From positions 1 to 12,444 of the forward strand of contig CAAHEJ010000097.1 of assembly GCA_900772495.1 (NCBI GenBank): a stretch of DNA of 12,444 nt, given 5' to 3'. The stretch comes from an uncultured Campylobacter sp. (GTDB taxonomy: Bacteria > Campylobacterota > Campylobacteria > Campylobacterales > Campylobacteraceae). Shown here one piece after another: positions 1 to 6,930 of the stretch (positions within the stretch are counted from its first letter, which is position 1; each line of letters starts with the position of its first letter). The notes beneath the pieces were generated by a model that was not told the DNA's origin, did not search any database, and was given only the letters and a program-made list of their open reading frames with translations. The translations under genes and the position numbers were made by a program.

Positions 1-1364
1 CTATTTTGGCACACGCGATTTTCAAAGAGGGCTTACGCAACATTACAGCGGGCGCAAACCCTATTGAAGTTAAGCGAGGTATGGATAAGGCGTGCGAGGC
101 GATTATCGCTGAGCTTAAAAAGCTTGCAAATGCAGTAAAAGATAAAAAAGAAATCGCCCAAGTTGCGACTATATCGGCAAATTCAGACGAAAAAATCGGC
201 GCACTCATCGCTGATGCTATGGAAAAGGTTGGCAAAGACGGCGTTATCACCGTTGAGGAAGCAAAGAGTATCAACGATGAATTAAGCGTTGTGGAGGGTA
301 TGCAGTTTGATAGAGGCTATTTAAGCCCTTATTTTATCACAAACGCCGAAAAGATGATAGTGGAGCTTTCTTCGCCTTACATTTTGCTTTTTGACAAAAA
401 AATCACAAGTTTGAAAGACTTGCTGCCGATTTTAGAGCAAATTCAAAAGACAGGAAAGCCACTTTTAATCATCGCTGAGGACATTGAGGGCGAGGCTTTG
501 GCGACTTTGGTTGTCAATAAACTACGCGGCGTGCTTAATATCTCAGCCGTGAAAGCCCCGGGCTTTGGCGACAGGCGCAAGGCAATGCTTGAAGACATTG
601 CGATTTTAACAGGTGGCGAGGTTATCAGCGAAGAGCTTGGCAGAACGCTTGAAAGTGCGAGCGTGCAGGATTTAGGACAGGCATCAAGCGTCATCATCGA
701 CAAGGACAACACCACCATCGTAAATGGTGCGGGCGACAAAAAAGCTATCGCGGCTCGTATCACGCAGATAAAGGCTCAAATAGCTGAAACCACAAGCGAT
801 TATGACAAAGAAAAGCTCCAAGAAAGGCTTGCAAAACTCAGCGGCGGCGTGGCTCTCATCAAGGTAGGCGCAGCAACTGAAACAGAGATGAAAGAGAAAA
901 AAGACCGCGTTGATGATGCGTTAAGCGCGACAAAAGCAGCGGTTGAAGAGGGCATAGTTATCGGCGGTGGCGCAGCACTTATTAAGGCAAAAGCCAAAAT
1001 CAAGCTTAAATTAGAAGGCGATGAGGCTATCGGCGGGGCTATCGTAGAACGCGCCCTTAAAGCGCCTTTGAGGCAAATCGCTGAAAATGCGGGCTTTGAT
1101 GCGGGCGTGGTGGTGCATTCTGTTGAGACGGCAAAGGGCGAGCATCACGGCTTTGACGCGGCAAAGGGCGAGTATGTGGATATGCTAAAAGCAGGTATCG
1201 TTGATCCTGTAAAAGTAGAACGCATAGCCTTGCAAAACGCTGTGAGCGTGGCGAGTATGCTGCTTACAACCGAAGCAACCATAAGCGAAATCAAAGAAGA
1301 AAAACCCGCAATGCCCGATATGAGCGGAATGGGTGGAATGGGCGGTATGGGTGGAATGATGTAG
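1..1364 (+). CDS. groEL: Chaperonin GroEL (Hsp60), 5'-truncated by the window edge
   Basis: This is the 60-kDa chaperonin subunit, which forms tetradecameric cytoplasmic rings and folds client proteins in an ATP-driven cycle with GroES. The reading frame is already open at base 3, where the visible protein begins ILAHAIFKEGLRNITAGANP. This matches GroEL from about residue 92, so roughly the first 90 residues, including the early ATP-binding motifs, lie outside the window. The TTG at base 6 is an internal leucine codon, not a start. The apical domain is intact (GYLSPYFITN, then APGFGDRRKAML). So is the C-terminal equatorial part with EEGIVIGGGAALI and GIVDPVKV; its Asp (codon 1203-1205) corresponds to the ATP-hydrolysis Asp398 of E. 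coli. The protein ends in the typical disordered GGM-repeat tail. The PAMPDMSG sequence before the tail resembles Campylobacter GroEL. groES would be expected just upstream. Identification is certain; only the 5' end is missing. Confidence 0.98.
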   Translation, partial: ILAHAIFKEGLRNITAGANPIEVKRGMDKACEAIIAELKKLANAVKDKKEIAQVATISANSDEKIGALIADAMEKVGKDGVITVEEAKSINDELSVVEGMQFDRGYLSPYFITNAEKMIVELSSPYILLFDKKITSLKDLLPILEQIQKTGKPLLIIAEDIEGEALATLVVNKLRGVLNISAVKAPGFGDRRKAMLEDIAILTGGEVISEELGRTLESASVQDLGQASSVIIDKDNTTIVNGAGDKKAIAARITQIKAQIAETTSDYDKEKLQERLAKLSGGVALIKVGAATETEMKEKKDRVDDALSATKAAVEEGIVIGGGAALIKAKAKIKLKLEGDEAIGGAIVERALKAPLRQIAENAGFDAGVVVHSVETAKGEHHGFDAAKGEYVDMLKAGIVDPVKVERIALQNAVSVASMLLTTEATISEIKEEKPAMPDMSGMGGMGGMGGMM

Positions 1365-1395
1365 TTTAGACTATCAAAACACCTTTTTTCTACCC

Positions 1396-1425
1396 TTGCA
1401 AGCTGAATTTTATGTCAGCTTGCAA
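1396..1425 (+). terminator. Perfect 11-bp hairpin after groEL (first of two)
   Basis: TTGCAAGCTGA (1396-1406) is followed, after the 8-base loop ATTTTATG, by its exact reverse complement TCAGCTTGCAA (1415-1425). The stem begins 31 bases after the groEL stop. It is not followed by a clean T-run, so on its own it may act as an mRNA 3'-end stabiliser or as the first of two stop signals. Confidence 0.75.
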
Positions 1426-1431
1426 ATGTTT

Positions 1432-1456
1432 GTGGGCAAGTCTTTTGCCCACTTTT
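1432..1456 (+). terminator. Perfect 8-bp hairpin with T-tail after groEL (second of two)
   Basis: GTGGGCAA (1432-1439) pairs exactly with TTGCCCAC (1445-1452) around the loop GTCTT, and TTTT follows at 1453-1456. A GC-rich stem running into T residues is the classic intrinsic terminator. It lies only 6 bases after the first hairpin, so the pair forms a double terminator for the groEL transcript. Confidence 0.8.
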
Positions 1457-1479
1457 ATCAAAGAAAAAAGGATTTCAAA

Positions 1480-1671
1480 ATGGTTATGTGGGAAAAAGCA
1501 AGAAAATTTAGTAGTCGAGTTGGTGGCGAAGATACCATATACATAGAGGAAAAACTTGATAAAGTTGTTAAAATGCTAAAAGAAAATAACGCAATTTTAG
1601 AAAAAAAGCTTGATAAAATCATACAAATTTTAGAAACAAAAAGTATGCAAGAAAAAACACAACCAATCTAA
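1480..1671 (+). CDS. Small hypothetical coiled-coil protein, 63 aa
   Basis: Function not recognised. The ATG at 1480 is chosen because AAGGA ends 7 bases before it. A longer reading from the TTG at 1396 would place the start inside the groEL terminator hairpins. The protein is charged and has no signal peptide or membrane segment, so it is probably cytoplasmic. Residues about 22-55 have hydrophobic residues at heptad-like spacing and should form a helix or coiled coil. They contain an imperfect internal repeat with an 18-residue period: EEKLDKVVKMLKE (23-35) and EKKLDKIIQILET (41-53). No clear -10 box lies between the terminator and the start, so its transcription is unclear; it may depend on read-through from groEL. 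The sequence is lysine- and glutamate-rich and AT-rich. It is short, but the ribosome-binding site and regular helix pattern support a real gene. Confidence 0.6.
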   Translation: MVMWEKARKFSSRVGGEDTIYIEEKLDKVVKMLKENNAILEKKLDKIIQILETKSMQEKTQPI

Positions 1672-1705
1672 TTATTGAATTTTTTACACAATTTTAGGTA
1701 AATTT

Positions 1706-2236
1706 ATGTATTTTTTACCCTTATTTTTCTTTCTCTTTTTTGTTGTCGCAGGGGCGGACACACTTTATTCGCAAGGGCGTAGGGCAAGGGTTTTGCTCTT
1801 TATTTTTTGGAGCTTTTGGCTTTGCCTTTTTGCTTACGCGCTTTTTGAGATATTTTTACTTGCCCCACTTAAAGGGATAGATTTAAAAGACTTTTTTGCC
1901 ATTTTATTTGCGCTAATGCTTTGTATTTTAGGCTTGATAAGCCTTATCTTTCACAAAAAATTTCCAAATTTTTGGCTCTTTTATCCTTATGTGTGCTTTT
2001 TTATCGGCATTGCGGTGTCTAATGTTTGGAGTTTGTTTGATGAAGTGCCACGCAATAAAGCCACTTATGTTGATGATGATGAAATTTATCTTTGGCGCAC
2101 TTATCTTGCCTTTCTTTTTATATTAAGCATAGCAGGGCTTTACACGCTTTTTAAACGCCACAAACTCGCTTGCACGCTCATTTTCGTAGCGATTTGCTTG
2201 CTTTCTTTGTGGAGCTTTTTTCATTTTAGCACCTGA
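1706..2236 (+). CDS. Hypothetical multi-pass inner-membrane protein, 176 aa
   Basis: Function not recognised. The ATG at 1706 has a modest AGG at 1696-1698, 7 bases upstream. The protein is very rich in Phe, Leu and Trp and shows five or six hydrophobic stretches at about residues 2-16, 28-52, 62-82, 88-110, 129-148 and 154-173. It is therefore an integral inner-membrane protein. Short basic loops (GRRAR at 24-28, KRHK at 150-153) suggest cytoplasmic sides. An acidic loop (YVDDDE, 121-126) sits between the fourth and fifth segments. No catalytic motif is visible. It lies 34 bases after the coiled-coil gene in the same direction, so the two may be co-transcribed. No obvious terminator follows. 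An unbroken 176-codon frame with a consistent membrane pattern makes it a likely real gene. Confidence 0.75.
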   Translation: MYFLPLFFFLFFVVAGADTLYSQGRRARVLLFIFWSFWLCLFAYALFEIFLLAPLKGIDLKDFFAILFALMLCILGLISLIFHKKFPNFWLFYPYVCFFIGIAVSNVWSLFDEVPRNKATYVDDDEIYLWRTYLAFLFILSIAGLYTLFKRHKLACTLIFVAICLLSLWSFFHFST

Positions 2237-2308
2237 ATTTCATCTTAATATTATGTTTTGTCTAAAAAATTTATCATATAAACTCAAAAAAACATATTTA
2301 CAAATAAC

Positions 2309-2336
2309 ACAATTTTGGATATAATTACTAAATTGT
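2309..2336 (+). promoter_or_regulatory. Promoter of the nuclease-methyltransferase gene, with flanking inverted repeat
   Basis: A consensus TATAAT at 2320-2325, in the context TTTTGGATATAAT, gives an extended -10 box of the Campylobacter sigma-70 type. A start site near 2332 would leave an untranslated leader of about 58 bases. The -10 box is bracketed by ACAATTT (2309-2315) and its exact reverse complement AAATTGT (2330-2336), which could be an operator. In AT-rich DNA a 7-bp repeat can also arise by chance. Confidence 0.6.
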
Positions 2337-2389
2337 TGGTGTAAGCCTTTTAAGTAAAGCTAAAAATCAAAATCTAGGGGTTCATTGAT

Positions 2390-4378
2390 ATGAGTGTAAG
2401 AAAAAATAAAGAAATTTTAGATAACATAATGAAAGAAAACTATTTACGATTAAGTAAAGATGCTATTATTACAGCTATGTTAAAACAAGAAGTCGCTGGG
2501 CAAAGAGTTTTTTATGTGTATCTTAAACAAAGAGGCTACGACATAACTCCTGAAAGTATGGATAAAAATCAAAGCGATGGTATAGTCGGTAATACTATTA
2601 TAGAATGTAAACTTGATGAAAATGAAGGTGGCGGAGTTAAGAAGGCTTACCAAGAGCTTTTTAATATAATTCCTACGAGATTAAAGCAAAATGGCGAAAA
2701 AATCCCATTTTATAGAATTTATGTCGAGCTTGAAACTTTTTTAGTTGAAGTCTATGATTGTCATTGCAAGCTTAAAGATAAATTTAATTGGCACGATGAT
2801 TATGCTAAATTTAAAAAATATTTTGAGGATACAACGGAAACTTACGAATATGATTTAATGGATAAAGATGTAGATTTGGTTGAAGTTATACAAAACATTT
2901 ACAAAATGATGAATGTCAGCACAAAATTAGATGCTTATAAATATTTAGAACAGGGTTTAGCAGGTTGGTTTAAACCTTTTGATATTAAGAAACACAATAT
3001 CAACAAGCTTATTTTAAATAATGATAAAATGAATGAAAAGTATGTTCAAAAAATGGAAGGAGCATTTTTTACGCCTCCACGCTATGTAAAAATTTCTACG
3101 CAATATATTTTAAATGCTATAAATAACGCTAAAAATGATGGATTTGATAATTTCGTTATTATTGATAGGTGCGCAGGAGTTGGGAATTTAGAAAGCCAAT
3201 TTGATGAAAAGATATATTCACATTTAATACTTGGCGCAATCAATGAAGCTGAAGCATTGACGGCAAATATTCGTTTTAATGGATTAGCTCAAGTAGAAAT
3301 CGTTGATGCTTTAAGTAAAGAGGGAGTGGAATTTTATCAAAACGCCATAGAAACTTATAAAAAAAAGCATAATGTTAAAAAATTGGCTGTAATTTTACTA
3401 GAAAATCCGCCCTACGCTCAAACAAATTCAAATAAAGCGGGAGGTATAAAATCTGTATATCAAAAAACTTGGGTGCATACACAAATGCAAAAAGGTGAAG
3501 ATTTAGACGAACAATTTGTTTTTTCAGCTTTTAAATATTACGACATTTACGCTTATATCCATTATGGACCGATTAAAATTTGGAAATCAAGGCATTTAAT
3601 CAACAAAGAAGTTAAAGAGGCGTATTTGTGTAATAAAAAATATTTTAATGCTGGCGAGTCCGCTATCGCTCTTTTGTATTGGACATCAAAAGACAAAAAT
3701 TACGAGGAATTGCATTTCAAAAACGATATAGACGATGATTTTTTGGTTAAAAAAGTACATAAAACCATATCTGAATTTTACGAAGATGAGGGACAGGAAA
3801 ATGGTATTTGTGTTATAGAAGCAAGAAACTTTTCTTTTGCCTCTCCACGACTTACGGGTAGTATTAACGATAACGCAAAATATGGTAGAAAATGGGTGAG
3901 CGAGAAAAATTTACTTAATGTTTTACCGCTTTTTTGTGCGGCAAGAGACGAAGTTTCAGAGAATGGGACTATAAAAGATAATTTTAAAGATTATCGCATT
4001 ATAGACACAATTTATAAAAGCGCAGATGGCGGAACATCATACCAAAAAGATAAAGAATTTTTACAAGATTGCCTACTTTATAGTCTTTGCTCTCAAAAAA
4101 ATGCTTGTTCGAGTGAAAGTAAATTTTATATTATTGCCGAAGCAAAACTTGATAAAAAACATAAAAAAACTGAAATTTATAAAATTTATAAAGATTTATG
4201 CAAAGAAACGGGATTTAATGGACTTGCAAATATAGAGCAATACAAAAAAGAAGAATTTGGAAAATTATGGAGAGAACATAAATTTTACCCACAAATTAAC
4301 AAGTTAAAAATAGCTTTAAGAAAATTACATCTAGAAAAAATTCGTCCTAAAATGCTTGAATATGAAATTTTGAAATAA
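2390..4378 (+). CDS. Putative type IIG-like restriction enzyme/adenine DNA methyltransferase fusion, 662 aa
   Basis: Probably cuts unmodified DNA and methylates adenine at its target site within one cytoplasmic polypeptide. The N-terminal part carries a PD-(D/E)xK-like arrangement: E34, D63 (QSDGIVGN), E72-x-K74 (IIECK) and Q88 (AYQEL), as in HsdR-type nuclease domains. The methyltransferase follows in gamma-class order: motif X GAFFTPPRYV (224-233), SAM-binding motif I DRCAGVGNLES (259-269) and catalytic motif IV ENPPYAQ (338-344). NPPY is typical of N6-adenine enzymes. Residues about 440-662 match nothing I recognise and would hold target recognition. At 662 aa it is shorter than most type IIG enzymes (about 900-1250 aa), but no frameshift is visible. 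AGGGG at 2376-2380 precedes the ATG. No separate R, M or S gene is present. The gene is clearly more AT-rich than groEL (19 G/C in 3361-3420 against 35 in 541-600), which suggests transfer. A lone methyltransferase with a dead nuclease domain is the alternative. Confidence 0.75.
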   Translation: MSVRKNKEILDNIMKENYLRLSKDAIITAMLKQEVAGQRVFYVYLKQRGYDITPESMDKNQSDGIVGNTIIECKLDENEGGGVKKAYQELFNIIPTRLKQNGEKIPFYRIYVELETFLVEVYDCHCKLKDKFNWHDDYAKFKKYFEDTTETYEYDLMDKDVDLVEVIQNIYKMMNVSTKLDAYKYLEQGLAGWFKPFDIKKHNINKLILNNDKMNEKYVQKMEGAFFTPPRYVKISTQYILNAINNAKNDGFDNFVIIDRCAGVGNLESQFDEKIYSHLILGAINEAEALTANIRFNGLAQVEIVDALSKEGVEFYQNAIETYKKKHNVKKLAVILLENPPYAQTNSNKAGGIKSVYQKTWVHTQMQKGEDLDEQFVFSAFKYYDIYAYIHYGPIKIWKSRHLINKEVKEAYLCNKKYFNAGESAIALLYWTSKDKNYEELHFKNDIDDDFLVKKVHKTISEFYEDEGQENGICVIEARNFSFASPRLTGSINDNAKYGRKWVSEKNLLNVLPLFCAARDEVSENGTIKDNFKDYRIIDTIYKSADGGTSYQKDKEFLQDCLLYSLCSQKNACSSESKFYIIAEAKLDKKHKKTEIYKIYKDLCKETGFNGLANIEQYKKEEFGKLWREHKFYPQINKLKIALRKLHLEKIRPKMLEYEILK

Positions 4379-4393
4379 AACTATTTTAATTGA

Positions 4394-5569
4394 ATGGATT
4401 TGCTTTTGCTTGCCGATAAGACTTTATTTTATTTGAGTTGCATACTCATTACCACAGGCATAGTGTTTTCCTACTCGCTCAGTGCCTTTGCAGTGCTTTA
4501 TTTTGGCTATGATGAGTTTCATTTTTTTGTCAGACAGCTATGTTTTGGGGGTAGCGGGATTTTGATAATGTTCGCACTCTCACGCTTTGACCCTGATGGG
4601 CGGGCGTTTGGGTATTTTATGGCTATTTTGCTGCTCATCAGTTTCATAGCCATCATCATTTTGCCCTTTTTGCCCGCAAATTTAGCCACAGCAAGTGGCG
4701 GAGCTAAACGCTGGATAAGGCTTGGAGCGATTTCCATAAGCCCTGTGGAGTTCTTTAAAATCGGACTCATCTACTTTCTAGCGTGGTCTTATACAAGGCG
4801 CATTGATGAGAGCAAAAAGGCGATAAAAAGCGAATTTCTCATACTCTTACCCTACTCTATCGCCTCAGCCATCGTCATCGGCTACATTTATCTCACGCAA
4901 AATGACTTGGGACAAAGTGTCATCAGCATTTTTCTTGTCTTTGCGCTCGCCTTTTTCGCTGGCGCGAGCAAAAGGCTCTTTGCTGGGGCTTTGGTGCTGG
5001 CTATGATGATAGGAATTTTGATGATTTTCAGCAACGAAAGGCGCGCACAGCGAATGCAGCTGTGGTGGGGCAACATACAAGATGCCTTTTTACCGCTCTT
5101 TCCCGAGTGGCTGGCAAATGTGCTTAAAGTGAGCAGCAACGATGAGCCTTATCAAATCTCGCACTCACTCAACGCCATCGCACACGGCGGGTTTTTTGGC
5201 GAGGGCTTGGGGCTTGGCATTTTTAAGCTGGGCTTTTTGAGTGAAGTGCATACGGACTTTGTTTTATCGGGCATTGCGGAGGAAGTGGGGCTTTTGGGCT
5301 TGGGCGTGGTGTGCGCGCTGTATTTGCTTTTGATTTTGCGTATATTTAAAATAGCAGGACGCTGCGAAAACAAGGTGCATTTTATTTTCTGCTCAGGTGT
5401 TGCTCTGCTCTTGCTTTTCTCGTTTTTTATGAATGCCTTTGGCATTATCTCGCTCACTCCACTTAAAGGCGTGGCTGTGCCGCTTTTAAGTTATGGTGGC
5501 AGCTCGATGTGGGCGATTTGCATAGGGCTTGGTTTTGTGCTGATGATTTCTAAAAAGGTGCGTTTATGA
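4394..5569 (+). CDS. ftsW: Septal peptidoglycan glycosyltransferase FtsW
   Basis: A SEDS-family inner-membrane protein that polymerises lipid II into glycan strands at the division septum together with a class B penicillin-binding protein. The 391-residue protein has about ten hydrophobic segments. It carries the family signatures: GAKRWIRLGAISISPVEFFK (103-122), NDLGQSV (170-176), YQISHSLNAIAHGGFFGEGL (253-272), EVHTDFVLSGIAEEVG (284-299) and LLSYGGSSMW (364-373). The Asp in HTDF (288) lies in the extracellular loop region where SEDS proteins carry an essential acidic residue. RodA is the alternative, but the adjacent murG favours FtsW, and the two genes overlap by 4 bases. The ATG at 4394 has no recognisable Shine-Dalgarno sequence (the preceding bases are CTATTTTAATTGA). 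No promoter is visible in the 15 bases after the upstream gene, so transcription must start inside that gene or further upstream. Confidence 0.93.
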   Translation: MDLLLLADKTLFYLSCILITTGIVFSYSLSAFAVLYFGYDEFHFFVRQLCFGGSGILIMFALSRFDPDGRAFGYFMAILLLISFIAIIILPFLPANLATASGGAKRWIRLGAISISPVEFFKIGLIYFLAWSYTRRIDESKKAIKSEFLILLPYSIASAIVIGYIYLTQNDLGQSVISIFLVFALAFFAGASKRLFAGALVLAMMIGILMIFSNERRAQRMQLWWGNIQDAFLPLFPEWLANVLKVSSNDEPYQISHSLNAIAHGGFFGEGLGLGIFKLGFLSEVHTDFVLSGIAEEVGLLGLGVVCALYLLLILRIFKIAGRCENKVHFIFCSGVALLLLFSFFMNAFGIISLTPLKGVAVPLLSYGGSSMWAICIGLGFVLMISKKVRL

Positions 5570-6606
5570 AAATAGCTATTACAGGCGGTGGCACGGGCGG
5601 GCATTTAAATATAGCCAAATGCTTGCTCGAAGCGGCGTTAAGTTTAGATTTAGAGTGCATTTACATAGGCTCGCAAAGCGGACAGGATAAAAAGTGGTTT
5701 GAAAATGAGATGAAATTTGGCGCAAAATACTTTTTGCCAAGCAGTGGCGTAGTCGATAAAAAGGGCTTTGCTAAGCTAAAATCCTTTTTTCATATCCTAA
5801 ATTTAAGTTTCACCGCCCAAAAAATCCTAAAACACAACCAAATTCAAGCCGTTTTTAGTGTAGGCGGATACTCAGCCGCAGCGGCTAGTTTTGGGGCTTT
5901 GCTTGCGGGCGTGCCGCTTTTTTTGCACGAGCAAAACTCAAAAAGTGGAAGCTTAAATTCACTCTTAAAACCCTTTGTAAAGGGTTTTTACACGGCATTT
6001 TCGCCCACTCCCACTCCCTATCCTGTGGCAGATAGGTTTTTTGAGGCGGCAAGAAAGCGAAAAGAGCTTAAAACGCTCATCTTTTTGGGCGGTTCGCAAG
6101 GGGCAAGTTTTATCAATGATTTAGCCTTAAAAATCGCCCAAAAGCTTGATGAAAAGGGCGTTTCAATCATTCATCAATGCGGCGAAAAAGACCTGCAAAA
6201 ATGTCAAGAATTTTACGCAAATTTAAGTATAAAGGCTGACTGCTTTGCTTTTTGCGAGCATTTGGAGCAAAAGATGAATAAGGCTGATTTAGCCGTGTCT
6301 AGAGCTGGAGCTAGCACGCTTTTTGAGCTGTGTGCAAACGCCTTACCATCGGTGTTTATCCCTTATCCTTATGCGGCGAAAAATCATCAGTATTTTAACG
6401 CGAAATTCCTGCTTGACAAAGCCTTGTGTCAAATTTTTACCCAAGATGAGCTTAAATTTGATGAGAAAAATGATTATGAAAGCCTTTTAAATTCAATCTT
6501 TTCGATGAATTTAAGCCAAATTTCAAGCGAACTACAAGCTGTGTCGCAAAAAAATGGCGCAAAAACCTTGCTTGAAAGGGCTTTGAATAAAATTACAATA
6601 AAGTAA
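5566..6606 (+). CDS. murG: UDP-GlcNAc:lipid I N-acetylglucosaminyltransferase MurG
   Basis: Transfers GlcNAc from UDP-GlcNAc to lipid I, forming lipid II on the cytoplasmic face of the inner membrane. Lipid II is the substrate used, after flipping, by FtsW encoded just upstream. The 346-residue length is normal (about 355 in E. coli). It is a GT-B fold protein with the glycine loops GGGTGGH (7-13) and SVGGYSAA (98-105), then HEQNSKSGSLN (121-131), GGSQGA (175-180) and the nucleotide-sugar site SRAGASTLFEL (245-255) with IPYPYAAKNHQYFNAK (265-280). The first loop is followed by LNIAKCL rather than the usual VFPALA. The start ATG lies within the ftsW stop (ATGA overlap), so the pair is translationally coupled. 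No frameshift or missing key motif is seen. Confidence 0.97.
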   Translation: MKIAITGGGTGGHLNIAKCLLEAALSLDLECIYIGSQSGQDKKWFENEMKFGAKYFLPSSGVVDKKGFAKLKSFFHILNLSFTAQKILKHNQIQAVFSVGGYSAAAASFGALLAGVPLFLHEQNSKSGSLNSLLKPFVKGFYTAFSPTPTPYPVADRFFEAARKRKELKTLIFLGGSQGASFINDLALKIAQKLDEKGVSIIHQCGEKDLQKCQEFYANLSIKADCFAFCEHLEQKMNKADLAVSRAGASTLFELCANALPSVFIPYPYAAKNHQYFNAKFLLDKALCQIFTQDELKFDEKNDYESLLNSIFSMNLSQISSELQAVSQKNGAKTLLERALNKITIK

Positions 6607-6653
6607 ATTTTAGTTATAAATCACTGAAAATAAAATTGAAACACAAATTTTTT

Positions 6654-6690
6654 CGTAATGACGATTTGATGAAATTTATTTATCATCAAA
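6654..6690 (+). repeat. Copy A of a short hairpin-bearing repeat
   Basis: CGTAATGACGA (6654-6664) is followed by TTTGATGA (6665-6672), a 10-base loop and the exact reverse complement TCATCAAA (6683-6690). The first 24 bases match 21 of 24 bases of the sequence at 9547-9570 on the other side of the receptor gene, and both copies continue into a hairpin. It starts 48 bases after the murG stop and may also help end that transcript. It looks like a partial or decayed relative of the longer palindromic element at 9483-9585. Confidence 0.6.
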
Positions 6691-6735
6691 CACTTTTCAA
6701 TAAAATAGTTTAAATTTTTAAAGAAACACGCAAAT

Positions 6736-6778
6736 TTTTGCTAAATTTTTTATAATGATAAAGCATAATTTAGCAAAA
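6736..6778. repeat. Perfect 12-bp inverted repeat upstream of the TonB receptor gene
   Basis: TTTTGCTAAATT (6736-6747) and its exact reverse complement AATTTAGCAAAA (6767-6778) enclose a 19-base loop that contains TATAATGATAAAG. It could be a regulator binding site, an mRNA hairpin, or a weak terminator followed by a T-run (TTCAAATTTTTT). The loop sequence ATAATGATAA resembles half of a Fur box (GATAATGATAATCATTATC), but the second half does not match. Confidence 0.5.
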
Positions 6779-6847
6779 TTCAAATTTTTTACACAAAATT
6801 TTCAAAAAATCAAACAAAAATTTTACTTTTATTTGAATTTGATAAAT

Positions 6848-6867
6848 TTTGTGCTATAATTTTCACT
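6848..6867 (+). promoter_or_regulatory. Promoter of the TonB receptor gene
   Basis: TATAAT at 6855-6860, preceded by TTTTGTGC, is a consensus -10 box with extended-like upstream bases and AT-rich DNA before it, as is usual in Campylobacter. Transcription would start near 6867 and give a leader of about 64 bases ending in AAGGAG (6919-6924), 6 bases before the ATG. Iron or other metal control is plausible for such a receptor, but no convincing Fur box overlaps the promoter. Confidence 0.7.
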
Positions 6868-6930
6868 CGTTTGAAAATCATTTGCAAAGGCAAGGGATTG
6901 ACACAACATTCATTTTACAAGGAGTAGGCT

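Larger units (their letters stand above)
6607..6930. other. 324-base AT-rich non-coding region between murG and the TonB receptor gene
   Basis: No convincing reading frame or RNA gene is seen. The region holds a repeat copy with a hairpin at 6654-6690, a 12-bp inverted repeat at 6736-6778, and the promoter and ribosome-binding site of the downstream receptor gene. There is no GC-rich intrinsic terminator for murG. The 8-bp hairpin at 6665-6690 is the nearest candidate for an end of the ftsW-murG transcript. Confidence 0.7.

Noticed and set aside
443..1003. Minus-strand open frames inside groEL
   Set aside because: Low-complexity Ser/Ala/Pro-rich translations opposite a conserved gene, with no ribosome site; they are shadows of the groEL codon pattern.
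1396..1479. A longer reading of the small gene starting at the TTG at 1396 (91 residues)
   Set aside because: The added segment is made entirely of the two groEL terminator hairpins, and a good AAGGA site sits before the ATG at 1480.
1480..2236. A toxin-antitoxin pair made of the 63-residue and 176-residue proteins
   Set aside because: The second protein is far larger than membrane toxins of type I or II pairs, and neither has a DNA-binding or toxin motif; proximity alone is not enough.
4026..4235. A 69-codon plus-strand frame inside the nuclease-methyltransferase gene, considered as a sign of a frameshift
   Set aside because: The main frame runs uninterrupted through it, and the alternative translation is a Lys/Ile-rich product of AT-rich DNA.
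4519..5457. Minus-strand open frames opposite ftsW
   Set aside because: They overlap a clearly conserved membrane protein gene and show no recognisable protein features.
6751..6769. A Fur box at TATAATGATAAAGCATAAT
   Set aside because: Only 12 of 19 positions match the GATAATGATAATCATTATC consensus, and nearly all matches are in the first half. In DNA this AT-rich that is not convincing.
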